From Euzebyella marina (GTDB taxonomy: Bacteria > Bacteroidota > Bacteroidia > Flavobacteriales > Flavobacteriaceae): a DNA stretch of 64,000 nucleotides. This document shows positions 36,133-45,369 of the stretch, piece after piece. The stretch spans positions 682,001-746,000 of the forward strand of contig NZ_JACYFK010000001.1 in assembly GCF_014855515.1 (NCBI RefSeq), written 5' to 3'. The number at the start of each line of letters is the position of its first letter. Positions within the stretch are counted from its first letter, which is position 1. The notes beneath the pieces were generated by a model. It saw only the letters and a program-made list of their open reading frames with translations. It was not told the DNA's origin and ran no database searches. The translations under genes were made by a program, and so were the position numbers.

Positions 36133-37437
36133 CTACTTATTTTCATTTGCAGGTACCGGTATGGCCGATGGCACGTTATCGGTCGACCTATCGTTTGGCA
36201 ATTCGCTTAACCTGTCGAAACGCCGCATATCGATCCATCGATGTCCTTCACCAAACAGGGAATACCTGCGGTTGTACAGCAATTCATCCTCTAAGGCAGC
36301 AGGGGTGGTTGCACCACCATATGCCGGCAGCCCAGCTGCGGTTCGTAATACATCTAGCGCGGCGACCGCCTCTGTAGGGTTTGATTGCATGTTTGCCTCT
36401 GCATAAAGAAGAATAAGTTCTTCATTACGCATTACCGGCACATTATCAATGTTCGTCGAATACAACGCTACGTCGTGGGTACCTACCAAGCCAGTTGCCT
36501 CTCGAGGTTCGTCTCTTAAAACTACCTTATTTAAACGGTTGTCACCATCTTGTACATCAGTAACGAAACTGGAGTGCGCTACGCGAACATTCGCTGTTTG
36601 GTTCAAAGCGATGAACAAAGGGTTGGCAATATCTTGACCACTTAAAGAAAATGTATGGTAAATTCCAGCATTCAAATCTCCGTTCAAATCAAAAAACGAA
36701 GCGTCTAAAGCGGTCAAAACAGCATCATAGTTTCCACGATAGGCTTCAACCCTGGCCAATAGGGCCCTATTGAACTGTAAAAATGTCTGCGGAGTATCAA
36801 AACCTGCGTAACCGACAGTTAGGCCAAAAGAAAATGCTCCACCTCCATTACCAAGCTCACCGGCCGCCGTATTCAGTAAATCGGCGATAGCCGTTAAAGC
36901 AGCTGAGTTATCTACAAAAGCACCTAAGTTTTCAGAATCTGCAACATCGACACGAATACCATTGTCGTACTGATTGTCGGTAAGCATCAATAACTCATGG
37001 GCCTTTAAGGTATTCAACACACCTCTGGCTGCGGCTATTTCCGCAGGAGAAAAATCTGCTGTAGTATTATCGAGTCCTTCAAGAATAAGATTTATATCTT
37101 TTATCGTAGCATATCTAGCCCCCCATGGGGTTGTCACGTAAAAAGTATTGTTATCTAAATTACCTACCACAACATCACCTTCATAACGAGGATCAGAAGA
37201 TGTAAAGTAATAATACTCTCTACCAAATATGCTTTGCACATCGGTATGGGTCGATATACCGACCCTCATATCTGAAAGCACCCCAGAAATAGCTTGGGTC
37301 AGCTCACCTCGAGATATATCATCGGAAATTGACGAGGTACTGGCCCCGTTCAAACTTTCTCCACCGTCCAATTCGCAAGAAGCGAGAATGAGGGCGAGCA
37401 TCACTAATATGATCTTTATGCTTTTAATCATTTTCAT
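36133..37437 (-). CDS. SusD/RagB-family lipoprotein
   Basis: A 434-residue surface lipoprotein, partner of the SusC protein encoded 17 bases upstream. The signal peptide ends ILASC (C21) followed by ELDGGES. SusD marks: ATIKDINLILEGLDN, the TPR-like LNTLKAHELLMLTDNQYDNGIRV, and the C-terminal VPVMRNEELILLYAEANMQS, LDVLRTAAGLPAYGG and LYNRRYSLFGEGHRWIDMRRFDRL; PVPANE ends the protein. It is shorter than the first SusD (618) and not closely similar, so the two pairs probably take up different substrates. ATG at 37437 or the third codon (37431). Confidence 0.92.
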   Translation of the reverse strand: MKMIKSIKIILVMLALILASCELDGGESLNGASTSSISDDISRGELTQAISGVLSDMRVGISTHTDVQSIFGREYYYFTSSDPRYEGDVVVGNLDNNTFYVTTPWGARYATIKDINLILEGLDNTTADFSPAEIAAARGVLNTLKAHELLMLTDNQYDNGIRVDVADSENLGAFVDNSAALTAIADLLNTAAGELGNGGGAFSFGLTVGYAGFDTPQTFLQFNRALLARVEAYRGNYDAVLTALDASFFDLNGDLNAGIYHTFSLSGQDIANPLFIALNQTANVRVAHSSFVTDVQDGDNRLNKVVLRDEPREATGLVGTHDVALYSTNIDNVPVMRNEELILLYAEANMQSNPTEAVAALDVLRTAAGLPAYGGATTPAALEDELLYNRRYSLFGEGHRWIDMRRFDRLSELPNDRSTDNVPSAIPVPANENK

Positions 37438-37454
37438 TTTGCAAGTTTTTATGG

Positions 37455-40430
37455 TTAGAACTGCACTGATATGTGCATCATGTATCTTTTGGATGATGGA
37501 AATGGAGTTACCTCAACACCGGTCGAAAGACCGTTACCCCCGAAATTCGAAACCTCAGGGTCGTAACTATTGTAATCAAAAACATTGATTATGTTATTAC
37601 CTGAAAAGCCCACCTTTACATCGGAAATAACGTTGCCGAACCAATCAGTCAAATGTTTAGATGGTACTGTGTAGTACAAACCGATTTCACGCAACCTCAG
37701 ATAAGAAGCATCTTCTACAAAAGGGGTGGCGTTACCGGCAAAAATACCGTTGTTAACACGATACTCCCCATTCGGAATTTGTCCATCGGGGTCAATTGAA
37801 ATTTCATCATAATCTGCACTGGTTCCTCCGAAATCAGAAAGCAACTTGGTCAAATTGACGTTATCACCCCCTTTTTTCCAATGCCAAAGAAATGAAAGTG
37901 AGAAATCTTTATAATTGATATTGTTCATTAATGATGTCTGAAAGTCTGGTTCTGCATCACCCAATTGAACTAAATCACCATCCACATTATTTCCGACTAT
38001 TTGGGTAACACTTTTTCCTTCTTCAATTCGGAAGGTTCCTAAACTAGTACCAAAACCACCGGTGTTGTACGCAGGAATATCCATTCGTAACATTTCAGAG
38101 GTGTTTTTCCACCAGTTCAGGGTAGCATCCCAAGAAAAATCTTCTTTATTGATTATGGCAGCGTTCAAAGCTATCTCGACCCCTCTATTTTGTAATTCTC
38201 CGGCATTCTCCCATTTGGTGGTAAACCCTGACGATGGCTCGGTATTTGCCAATAAAAGTAAATCATCTACCCTTTTTTGGTACCATGTAAATTCAAGGCC
38301 TAAACGTTCATCTAGTATACCAAGATCAAAACCGACCTCCAGTTCTTTCTGACGTTCGGGAGTAATTTCCGGATTACCTTGGGTAATAGGCACAACAATA
38401 CCTACACTGCCATCGACCAATGTACTCTGGTATACCGTGTAAAGTGATCCGAAGGCTGCAAACGTACCGGCCTCACCATACGCTGCTCTCAACTTGAGTC
38501 GGTTTAAGAAGCTTTCTTCATTCCAAAAATCAAAATTGTTAAGATTGGCGGCCAAAGAAGCTTTTGGGTAGTAAAAGAATTGGTTGATATCACCGTTATT
38601 GGTCGACTTATCTCCTCGAAGACCTAAAGTACCGATTAGCTTGTCTTGATAGTTGACGGTCTCTTGAACAAAAAAGCCCATGTCTTCTTGCTCTAATCGA
38701 TTTTGATTTACATTCTGGTTGGCGCCTTGATCTACATTGGTTTCAGAAGCGATCAAATCAGAAGCAACTACGCTGACCGTATTTCTACTGAATTGTTCGT
38801 TGGTAGCACCCACCTGTGTATTAAAAGAGATTTCATTGTCGGTAAAATAGTTGTGTACCAAGAAAGCGGAGTAGTTGGCATTTTTATTATTGGTGTTGGT
38901 AATGGCCGAAACACCGTTTACACCACCTTGGTCTTCTCTTTGAAACTGTAGTTCTTTAGGAAAGATGACCTTCGCCTCCATATTATAAGTATCAACACCG
39001 GACCTTGCTACTAATTTAAGATTAGAGTTCTGGTTGCTGTAAAGGTTGACATCTAAGGTTCCTCCTAAAATGAAGCGGTTGACCCTTTCATTATTGGTCA
39101 TCAAATCTCTTGTTTGCAAAGGGTTCGATGAGTTATTAGGGTGATCAGGGTAGTTGCCGTTTGCGTCAGGCAGCAAATAATCCCAAGGCCTTGTACTGGT
39201 CAATGCCACCCCAATGGTAGTACCACTATTATCATTGTTGAAGAACCCCCTATCAGCAGAAGAACTGATATAATTTGAATTAAGGGAAAGCTTGATATTC
39301 GTATTGAAATTATGTTCAACATTCAATCGAAAAGACGTCTTTTTATATCCGGTATTTTTCACAATACCGTTTTCATCGTTATTTGTGATTCCCGCAAAAA
39401 AGGTTGTTTTTTCATTACCTCCTGAGGCGCTCAAATTGGTATTACTGATAAGGCCTTCCTCTCCAAATATCTCCTCTTCATAATCGCGTAGACGACCGGC
39501 CTCAAGCGCTGCGGCATAAAGGTCTCCTTCCCCAAATTGACTTTCGGCAAGTGCCTCGCTCCAATTACGTTGGCCCTGTAGTCGAATGATTTGATTGAAC
39601 CCAAAACCCTGCGAAAGATTAACCTTTGTTTTACCGGCTTTACCCTTTTTAGTAGTAATAATCACAACCCCCGCAGCACCCCTAGAACCATATATGGCTG
39701 CAGCGGATGCTCCTTTGAGTATTTCAATGTTCGCAATATCGTCTGGGTTGATATCGGCAATTCTATTGGTGGCATTATCCTGTGTCGAGGCATTACCCCC
39801 TCCAGATGCCTGTGAAACGGCGTTGAGTCCTCCAGAGGAAATACTACTGTTATCAACATAGACACCATCAACTATATATAATGGTTGAGAGTTACCGTTA
39901 ATGGAGGTCACCCCCCTGAATTTAATTGACATACCTCCACCGGGTGCTCCCGAGTTGGCACTAACTACCGCCCCAGTGAATTTACCGGCCAATGCTCCGT
40001 CAAGTGTTTTTGGCGGTGTAACACCTGCTAGCTCTGCGGCCGATACCGTTGCAACGGCATTTGCCAGGTTCCTTCTCTTTACCGAAGAAGCGAGACCCGA
40101 TACGACTACCTCTTCAAGACCCATCACAGATTCTTCAAGGGTTACGTCTAAATTAGAGCCCCCGTTCACTTGCAATTCCTTCGAGGCGTAGCCTAAAGAA
40201 GAAAACACCAATGTGGCGGGAAAATCATCTACGGTTATCTGATAATTACCGTCAAAATCTGAAGTTGTTCCGTTCGTAGTGCCTTTCACAACTATGTTCG
40301 CACCTGGCACCGGAAGATTATTATCATCGGTAATGGTGCCCTGAACCACTTCTTGTGAGAAAGCAAAAATCGGAACTGTGAGAAACGCCAAAAGAAGGGC
40401 CCCTCTAAACAATGTTTGTTTCATTTTCAT
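37455..40430 (-). CDS. SusC/RagA-family TonB-linked outer-membrane transporter
   Basis: A 991-residue outer-membrane transporter. The signal peptide ends FAFS before Q26; a CarboxypepD_reg-like domain (about 28-105) follows. The TonB-box region reads GLEEVVVSGLASSVKRRNL, without the VGYG of most SusC proteins. The plug has PLYIVDGVYVD and IEILKGASAAAIYGSRGAAGVVIITTKKG, and the barrel ends PFPSSKRYMMHISVQF. The serine- and glycine-rich loop after the plug strand (SSGGLNAVSQASGGGNAS) is longer than usual. It heads a two-gene operon with SusD; no enzyme gene accompanies it, so the substrate is unknown, possibly protein or a small glycan. Confidence 0.92.
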   Translation of the reverse strand: MKMKQTLFRGALLLAFLTVPIFAFSQEVVQGTITDDNNLPVPGANIVVKGTTNGTTSDFDGNYQITVDDFPATLVFSSLGYASKELQVNGGSNLDVTLEESVMGLEEVVVSGLASSVKRRNLANAVATVSAAELAGVTPPKTLDGALAGKFTGAVVSANSGAPGGGMSIKFRGVTSINGNSQPLYIVDGVYVDNSSISSGGLNAVSQASGGGNASTQDNATNRIADINPDDIANIEILKGASAAAIYGSRGAAGVVIITTKKGKAGKTKVNLSQGFGFNQIIRLQGQRNWSEALAESQFGEGDLYAAALEAGRLRDYEEEIFGEEGLISNTNLSASGGNEKTTFFAGITNNDENGIVKNTGYKKTSFRLNVEHNFNTNIKLSLNSNYISSSADRGFFNNDNSGTTIGVALTSTRPWDYLLPDANGNYPDHPNNSSNPLQTRDLMTNNERVNRFILGGTLDVNLYSNQNSNLKLVARSGVDTYNMEAKVIFPKELQFQREDQGGVNGVSAITNTNNKNANYSAFLVHNYFTDNEISFNTQVGATNEQFSRNTVSVVASDLIASETNVDQGANQNVNQNRLEQEDMGFFVQETVNYQDKLIGTLGLRGDKSTNNGDINQFFYYPKASLAANLNNFDFWNEESFLNRLKLRAAYGEAGTFAAFGSLYTVYQSTLVDGSVGIVVPITQGNPEITPERQKELEVGFDLGILDERLGLEFTWYQKRVDDLLLLANTEPSSGFTTKWENAGELQNRGVEIALNAAIINKEDFSWDATLNWWKNTSEMLRMDIPAYNTGGFGTSLGTFRIEEGKSVTQIVGNNVDGDLVQLGDAEPDFQTSLMNNINYKDFSLSFLWHWKKGGDNVNLTKLLSDFGGTSADYDEISIDPDGQIPNGEYRVNNGIFAGNATPFVEDASYLRLREIGLYYTVPSKHLTDWFGNVISDVKVGFSGNNIINVFDYNSYDPEVSNFGGNGLSTGVEVTPFPSSKRYMMHISVQF

Positions 40431-40585
40431 GAGTTGATTATTTAGCTAATTGTAAGACAAGTTACACAACAAATATCACAAAGGTGAATTTATTGTTAAA
40501 TTTTGATATTTCCATTAATTATTTTTAACTAATTATGAGATATATGAATACAGTCAAATCGTTAGACGAAACGCTGATATCTTCT

Positions 40586-40593
40586 TACATTTG
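40586..40593 (+). promoter_or_regulatory. Candidate -7 box (TACATTTG) of aspS
   Basis: Exact TAnnTTTG match 20 bases before the aspS ATG; at the -33 distance only TTA (40562-40564) is present. Confidence 0.45.
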
Positions 40594-40613
40594 TGGCTTT
40601 AATTTGACAGTAG

Positions 40614-42377
40614 ATGTTTAGAAGCCATACTTGCGGAGAATTACGTGAATCACATATAAATCAGAAGGTAACCCTATCTGGGTGGGTACAAAAAACCCGT
40701 GATAAAGGATTTGTAGTCTGGGTAGATTTACGGGACAGGTACGGAATAACCCAATTGGTATTTGATGAAGACCGTACTGCTTCGGCGTTGTTGGACCAAG
40801 CTCGATCGCTCGGACGAGAATTCGTAGTTCAAGTAGAGGGCGAGGTTATTGAGAGAGCTTCTAAAAATGCCAACATCCCCACAGGCAACATTGAAGTTCT
40901 TGTCGAAAACCTAACGGTACTTAATAGTTCAAAGACACCGCCTTTTACCATAGAGAACGAAACTGATGGCGGTGAAGATTTACGAATGAAATTCCGATAC
41001 TTGGACATTCGAAGAAATCCGGTCAAGAACAACCTTATTTTTCGAAGTAAGGTAACCATGGAAGTAAGGAAATATTTAGCCGAAAAAAGCTTCATCGAGG
41101 TAGAAACACCTTATCTTATAAAATCTACACCAGAAGGGGCCAGAGATTTCGTAGTTCCGAGCCGTATGAACGAAGGACAGTTTTATGCCCTTCCGCAGTC
41201 ACCTCAGACATTTAAACAGTTACTCATGGTAGCTGGCATGGATAAGTATTTTCAGATTGTCAAATGCTTTAGGGATGAAGACCTACGGGCCGATAGACAG
41301 CCTGAATTTACCCAAATCGATTGTGAAATGGCCTTTGTTGAACAAGAGGACATTCTCAATGTATTTGAAGGTTTGACCCGCCACCTACTGAAAGAAATCA
41401 ATGGGGTAGAGATATCAGCTTTTCCTAGAATTACCTACGACGATGCCATGCGCATCTATGGTAATGACAAGCCTGACATTCGTTTCGGAATGGAATTCGC
41501 TGAACTTAACGATGTCGCTCAACACAAAGATTTCAATGTTTTTAATTCTTCCGAACTGGTCGTAGCGATAGCCGTTCCTGGTGCAGCTTCTTACACCCGA
41601 AAAGAAATTGATGCACTAATTGATTGGGTCAAACGGCCTCAAATCGGTGCCAAAGGCATGGTGTATGTTAAATATAATGAGGATGGCAGCTATAAGTCTT
41701 CAGTAGATAAGTTTTATGACCAAGAAGATTTGGCCAAATGGGCAGAAGCAACGGAAGCCAAGCCCGGCGACTTAATTTGCGTTCTCTCAGGTGAAATGAA
41801 CAAGACCAGAACTCAACTTAGTGCACTAAGAATGGAGCTAGCCTCGCGTTTGGGCCTAAGAAAACCAAATGAATTCGCCCCTTTATGGGTGGTTGATTTC
41901 CCTTTACTGGAACTTGATGAAGAAACAGGTAATTACCACGCCATGCACCACCCTTTTACCTCACCCAAACCCGGCCAACTAGAGTTATTGGATACTGACC
42001 CCGGTGCGGTAAGAGCCAATGCATACGACTTGGTACTCAATGGAAACGAGATTGGCGGTGGTTCTATACGTATACATGATAAGGGCGTACAAGAAACTAT
42101 GTTCAAACATTTAGGGTTCACCCCGGAAGAAGCAAAGGCCCAATTCGGTTTTCTAATGGATGCCTTTCAATATGGCGCCCCGCCCCATGGAGGTATCGCT
42201 TTCGGACTAGACCGATTGGTAGCGATTCTTGGCGGACAGGAAACCATTCGCGATTTTATCGCGTTTCCTAAAAATAATAGCGGTCGCGATGTAATGATTG
42301 ATGCTCCCGCCCCTATCGACCAAGAACAATTAGATGAATTGAACTTAAAGCTCAACAATATTGAGGTAACCGAATAG
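40614..42377 (+). CDS. aspS: Aspartate--tRNA ligase
   Basis: A 587-residue class IIb aminoacyl-tRNA synthetase that charges tRNA(Asp). The N-terminal OB-fold anticodon-binding domain (1-110) carries [24 protein letters not shown]. The catalytic core holds motif 1 around [21 protein letters not shown], motif 2 in [23 protein letters not shown] and motif 3 in [19 protein letters not shown] insertion domain (about 290-420) gives the bacterial size. Housekeeping, full length. The ClC gene follows after 48 bases. Confidence 0.97.
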   Translation: MFRSHTCGELRESHINQKVTLSGWVQKTRDKGFVVWVDLRDRYGITQLVFDEDRTASALLDQARSLGREFVVQVEGEVIERASKNANIPTGNIEVLVENLTVLNSSKTPPFTIENETDGGEDLRMKFRYLDIRRNPVKNNLIFRSKVTMEVRKYLAEKSFIEVETPYLIKSTPEGARDFVVPSRMNEGQFYALPQSPQTFKQLLMVAGMDKYFQIVKCFRDEDLRADRQPEFTQIDCEMAFVEQEDILNVFEGLTRHLLKEINGVEISAFPRITYDDAMRIYGNDKPDIRFGMEFAELNDVAQHKDFNVFNSSELVVAIAVPGAASYTRKEIDALIDWVKRPQIGAKGMVYVKYNEDGSYKSSVDKFYDQEDLAKWAEATEAKPGDLICVLSGEMNKTRTQLSALRMELASRLGLRKPNEFAPLWVVDFPLLELDEETGNYHAMHHPFTSPKPGQLELLDTDPGAVRANAYDLVLNGNEIGGGSIRIHDKGVQETMFKHLGFTPEEAKAQFGFLMDAFQYGAPPHGGIAFGLDRLVAILGGQETIRDFIAFPKNNSGRDVMIDAPAPIDQEQLDELNLKLNNIEVTE

Positions 42378-42425
42378 ATGGTTCATTCGGGGATTTTCAT
42401 ACCTTTAATTAGGTCAATAGTTTAA

Positions 42426-44210
42426 ATGCCCAGCCAGTTAAAACATCTTTCAACCAAATTTTTAAAATGGCGATATAAAAACATCTCCAACAAAACCTTT
42501 ACGCACATAATGAGCGTTTTGGTAGGTCTGTTGGCAGGTCTGGCATCGGTAACCCTTAAAAACATCGTTTATTTTATAGAGACCTCTCTTGAAAAGGGAG
42601 TGCTTATTTCCAATAACGGCATCTACTTTATCCTTCCTATAATTGGGCTCACTCTAGTGTTTCTCTATGTAAAATTCATTCATAAAGAAAAACTGAACCA
42701 TGCGGTAAGCTCTATTCTCTTTTCCCTGAGCAAGAAAAAGGGAGTCATTGAACCAAAGCACATTTACACACAGTTGATTGCGGCCCCTTTGACTATTGGT
42801 TTTGGGGGCTCGACAGGGCTTTTAGGTCCTGCTGTGGCCTCGGGTGCAGCGATAAGTTCTAACTTGGGAAGGTTATTTCATATCAATTCGAAGACTAGGT
42901 CACTTCTGATCGCATGTGCATCTGCCGGTGCCATAGCCTCTATCTTTCAATCGCCGATTGCGGCAATAGTCTTCGCATTAGAGGTATTTAGCCTTGATTT
43001 CACCATGCTATCGGCATTGCCGCTATTATTGGCATCTATTTCTGGGGTGCTTACCTCCTATTTTTTTTTAGGGAACGAGGTACTTTTTAAATTCACTATC
43101 ACACAAAATTTCGAAGTAAAGGATACTGTATTTTATATTGTTCTTGGTGTAGGTACGGCTTTTGCCTCTATCTACTTTACCAAAATGTATTTCGGCATCT
43201 TAAAGCTTTTTGAACCCCTGAAAAGCCCAAAATATAAACTCTTGGTTGGCGGTCTGGCAATAGGCATTATGCTTTATTTCATTCCCCCTTTATACGGGGA
43301 AGGTTTTGGTTTCATAAATAATCTTTTGGAAGGAAATCATATAAAAGCCTTGGGTAAAACACCGTTTGACAAGTTTATTTCAAACATTTGGGTGGTTATT
43401 GCCCTCTTGTTCGGCATCACCATTTTTAAGGCAGTCGCAATGACCACAACCTTGGCAGCTGGTGGTGCCGGTGGCATATTTATTCCTACAATGGTAATGG
43501 GCAGTGCACTGGGCAATGTTATGGCTAAGGTCATTAATAATTCAGGGTTGGGTTTTGCGGTATCAGAAAGTAATTTTACCCTTATCGGTATGGCAGGTCT
43601 TATAGCCGGCGTACTTCATGCTCCGTTGACGGCCATATTCTTGATTGCTGAGATTACCGGAGGCTACGAGCTGTTTGTACCATTGATGATTACTGCATCC
43701 ATCTCTTTTTTAATCACAAGAAACGCCATTGATTACACCATATATACCAGAGAGTTAGCCAAAAGCGGAGCACTTTTGACCCACAATAAGGACCAATCGG
43801 TATTAACTTTGATGCGCCTTGACGATGTACTGGAGACCAATTTTAAGGTCGTACAACCAAGCATGACTTTGGGTGAAATGCTACATCGCTCGGTAGCCAA
43901 ATCTACCAGAAATATTTTTCCCGTAGTAAACAAAGATCAAGCCTTGGTGGGTATCGTACTTCTCGACGATATAAGGGAGTTTATGTTCGACACCTCTCTT
44001 TACGAGAATACCAAGGTCGAAACCTTTATGCACAATGCTCCCGAACATATATTTTATGGAAAGGATAGCATGAAAACGGTCATGCAGAAATTTCAAAATA
44101 GTGGCGCATGGAATCTTCCTGTAATTAAAGATGGAAAGTACATCGGGTTTGTTTCGAAGTCAAAATTGCTCACAGCCTATCGTAGGGAGTTGATTAACTT
44201 TACCCGATAA
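42426..44210 (+). CDS. ClC-family chloride channel/transporter with CBS domains, gating glutamate absent
   Basis: A 594-residue membrane protein. Residues 25-440 form the ClC core (18 helical segments): FGGSTGLLGPAVASGAAI at 126-143, SPIAAIVFALEVF, GGAGGIFIPTMVMGSALG and GVLHAPLTAIFLIAEITGGY. Residues 450-590 are two CBS domains that usually sense nucleotides. In the GREGP motif, which normally carries the gating and proton-coupling glutamate, this protein reads GLLGP (131-135), with L133 at the glutamate position, and the N-terminal GSGIP selectivity motif is not recognisable. It may therefore work as an uncoupled channel rather than a proton antiporter. Ion preference unknown. Confidence 0.9.
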   Translation: MPSQLKHLSTKFLKWRYKNISNKTFTHIMSVLVGLLAGLASVTLKNIVYFIETSLEKGVLISNNGIYFILPIIGLTLVFLYVKFIHKEKLNHAVSSILFSLSKKKGVIEPKHIYTQLIAAPLTIGFGGSTGLLGPAVASGAAISSNLGRLFHINSKTRSLLIACASAGAIASIFQSPIAAIVFALEVFSLDFTMLSALPLLLASISGVLTSYFFLGNEVLFKFTITQNFEVKDTVFYIVLGVGTAFASIYFTKMYFGILKLFEPLKSPKYKLLVGGLAIGIMLYFIPPLYGEGFGFINNLLEGNHIKALGKTPFDKFISNIWVVIALLFGITIFKAVAMTTTLAAGGAGGIFIPTMVMGSALGNVMAKVINNSGLGFAVSESNFTLIGMAGLIAGVLHAPLTAIFLIAEITGGYELFVPLMITASISFLITRNAIDYTIYTRELAKSGALLTHNKDQSVLTLMRLDDVLETNFKVVQPSMTLGEMLHRSVAKSTRNIFPVVNKDQALVGIVLLDDIREFMFDTSLYENTKVETFMHNAPEHIFYGKDSMKTVMQKFQNSGAWNLPVIKDGKYIGFVSKSKLLTAYRRELINFTR

Positions 44211-44244
44211 TCTTTTTCTAGCCTCAAATTCAAAAAAATCAAAT

Positions 44245-44496
44245 ATGAAATATGTAATAATCCTGATAACGCTTCTGTCCTTCGCTTTGATAGGCTATGG
44301 CTTCTATGTACAAGAAGAAGATTTGGTAATGGGAAATAAATGTATCGGTTTTGGAACCGTTGGGTTATTTCTGGTAGCCATGCCCCTCTTTTTGATAAAG
44401 CATAGCAGAGGCAAAAAAATGAAAGATTATATGCTAACGGAGGAAAATATCAAAAAAATGCGAATGGATTCTTCCGAAAAGCCTGAAAATCAATAA
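44245..44496 (+). CDS. Small two-helix membrane protein
   Basis: An 83-residue protein with two membrane helices (about residues 2-20 and 34-52) separated by a short acidic loop (QEEDLVMGNK), and a basic then mixed-charge cytosolic tail (SRGKKMKDYMLTEENIKKMRM). No family recognised. It follows the ClC gene after 34 bases and may be cotranscribed with it. Confidence 0.6.
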   Translation: MKYVIILITLLSFALIGYGFYVQEEDLVMGNKCIGFGTVGLFLVAMPLFLIKHSRGKKMKDYMLTEENIKKMRMDSSEKPENQ

Positions 44497-44591
44497 AATT
44501 CAATTCAATTAAAAGCCAATTTTAAGTACAGACTGTTCAAAAAATTCATACTTTAGAGGGAACAAACAATTTATCAACTAATATTATTGGC

Positions 44592-44786
44592 ATGACTGGT
44601 ACTGTAAAATTTTTTAATGAATCCAAAGGATACGGGTTCATAACCAACGACAATACGGGAAAAGACATTTTCGTTCACGCAACCGCCCTCAAAGGAATGG
44701 CCCTCAATGAAGGCGACAAAGTTGAATATGTGGAAGAAGAAGGTAGAAAAGGCATGGTGGCCGCCCAAATACACGTTGTGGGATAA
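44592..44786 (+). CDS. Cold-shock (CspA-family) RNA-binding protein
   Basis: A 64-residue five-strand OB-fold protein that binds single-stranded RNA/DNA and melts RNA structure. RNP1 is KGYGFITND and RNP2 is DIFVHATAL; the start MTGTVKFFNESKGYGFI is typical. Full length. The 95 bases before it hold no other gene and could be a long 5' leader, common for csp genes. A good terminator follows. Confidence 0.95.
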   Translation: MTGTVKFFNESKGYGFITNDNTGKDIFVHATALKGMALNEGDKVEYVEEEGRKGMVAAQIHVVG

Positions 44787-44810
44787 CCTATCGCCCCCTA
44801 TGAAACCATG

Positions 44811-44837
44811 AACCCTTGCAAAATTGCAGGGGTTTTT
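44811..44837 (+). terminator. Terminator after the cold-shock gene
   Basis: AACCCTTGCA (44811-44820) pairs with TGCAGGGGTT (44825-44834) with one G-T pair and a four-base loop, followed by a T run. It also lies 10 bases beyond the tadA stop on the other strand. Confidence 0.8.
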
Positions 44838-44846
44838 AATTTTCAA

Positions 44847-45296
44847 CTAATTCAGGTTTCTTTTTTGAATAAAGAATCTTTTCAATAATTCGCCCGCCTC
44901 GTTCTCAAGAACTCCTTTTTCCACCACTGTTTTCGGGTGTATTTGTGTGCCTAACGCAACGTAGCCCCTTTGCGGATCGGAGGCTCCGTAAACTATTCTT
45001 GAAATTTGGCTCCAATACAGAGCCCCAGCACACATTTGACATGGTTCAAGGGTAACATAAAGCGTACAATCTTTCAAATACTTACCGCCAATGAAATTTG
45101 CTGCGGCAGTTATGGCCTGCATTTCGGCATGGGCCGTAACGTCATGTAATTTTTCAGTTAGATTATGGGCCCTTGCAATAATTCTGTTCTTCACCACAAT
45201 TACCGCACCGACCGGAACTTCACCCTTCTCAAAGGCCATTTCAGCCTCCTGAAGTGCCTTTTTCATAAAGTAGTTATCATCAAAAGGTTGCAGCAT
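44847..45296 (-). CDS. tadA: tRNA-adenosine deaminase TadA (nucleoside deaminase)
   Basis: A 149-residue zinc deaminase that turns the wobble adenosine of tRNA(Arg) into inosine. The zinc and catalytic motifs are HAEMQAI (His-Ala-Glu) and EPCQMCAGAL (PCxxC); VPVGAVIV is typical near the N-terminus. The open frame continues to 45371, into the divergent dxs region, but the ATG at 45296 (MLQPFDDNYFMKKAL) gives the family length and sits four bases after an exact TACATTTG -7 box on the minus strand. Confidence 0.9.
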   Translation of the reverse strand: MLQPFDDNYFMKKALQEAEMAFEKGEVPVGAVIVVKNRIIARAHNLTEKLHDVTAHAEMQAITAAANFIGGKYLKDCTLYVTLEPCQMCAGALYWSQISRIVYGASDPQRGYVALGTQIHPKTVVEKGVLENEAGELLKRFFIQKRNLN

Positions 45297-45300
45297 GGGC

Positions 45301-45308
45301 CAAATGTA
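45301..45308 (-). promoter_or_regulatory. -7 box (TACATTTG) of tadA
   Basis: Exact TAnnTTTG on the minus strand, only four bases before the ATG at 45296, so the transcript would be leaderless or nearly so. No clear -33 TTTG. Confidence 0.45.
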
Positions 45309-45352
45309 CAATTTTTGACATTTGTTTAAGGAAACCGAAAACTGTTTTGATG

Positions 45353-45360
45353 TACTTTTA
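45353..45360 (+). promoter_or_regulatory. Candidate -7 box (TACTTTTA) of dxs
   Basis: Seven of eight bases match TAnnTTTG; nine bases before the dxs ATG at 45370. No good -33 element. Confidence 0.3.
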
Positions 45361-45369
45361 CGCCCGAAC

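Noticed and set aside
36147-36406. Two overlapping plus-strand frames at the end of the second SusD gene
   Set aside because: Both run opposite a clear SusD C-terminus; codon and residue make-up are not protein-like.
39591-40191. Several plus-strand frames opposite the second SusC gene
   Set aside because: They mirror the plug region of SusC; no start signals or family features.
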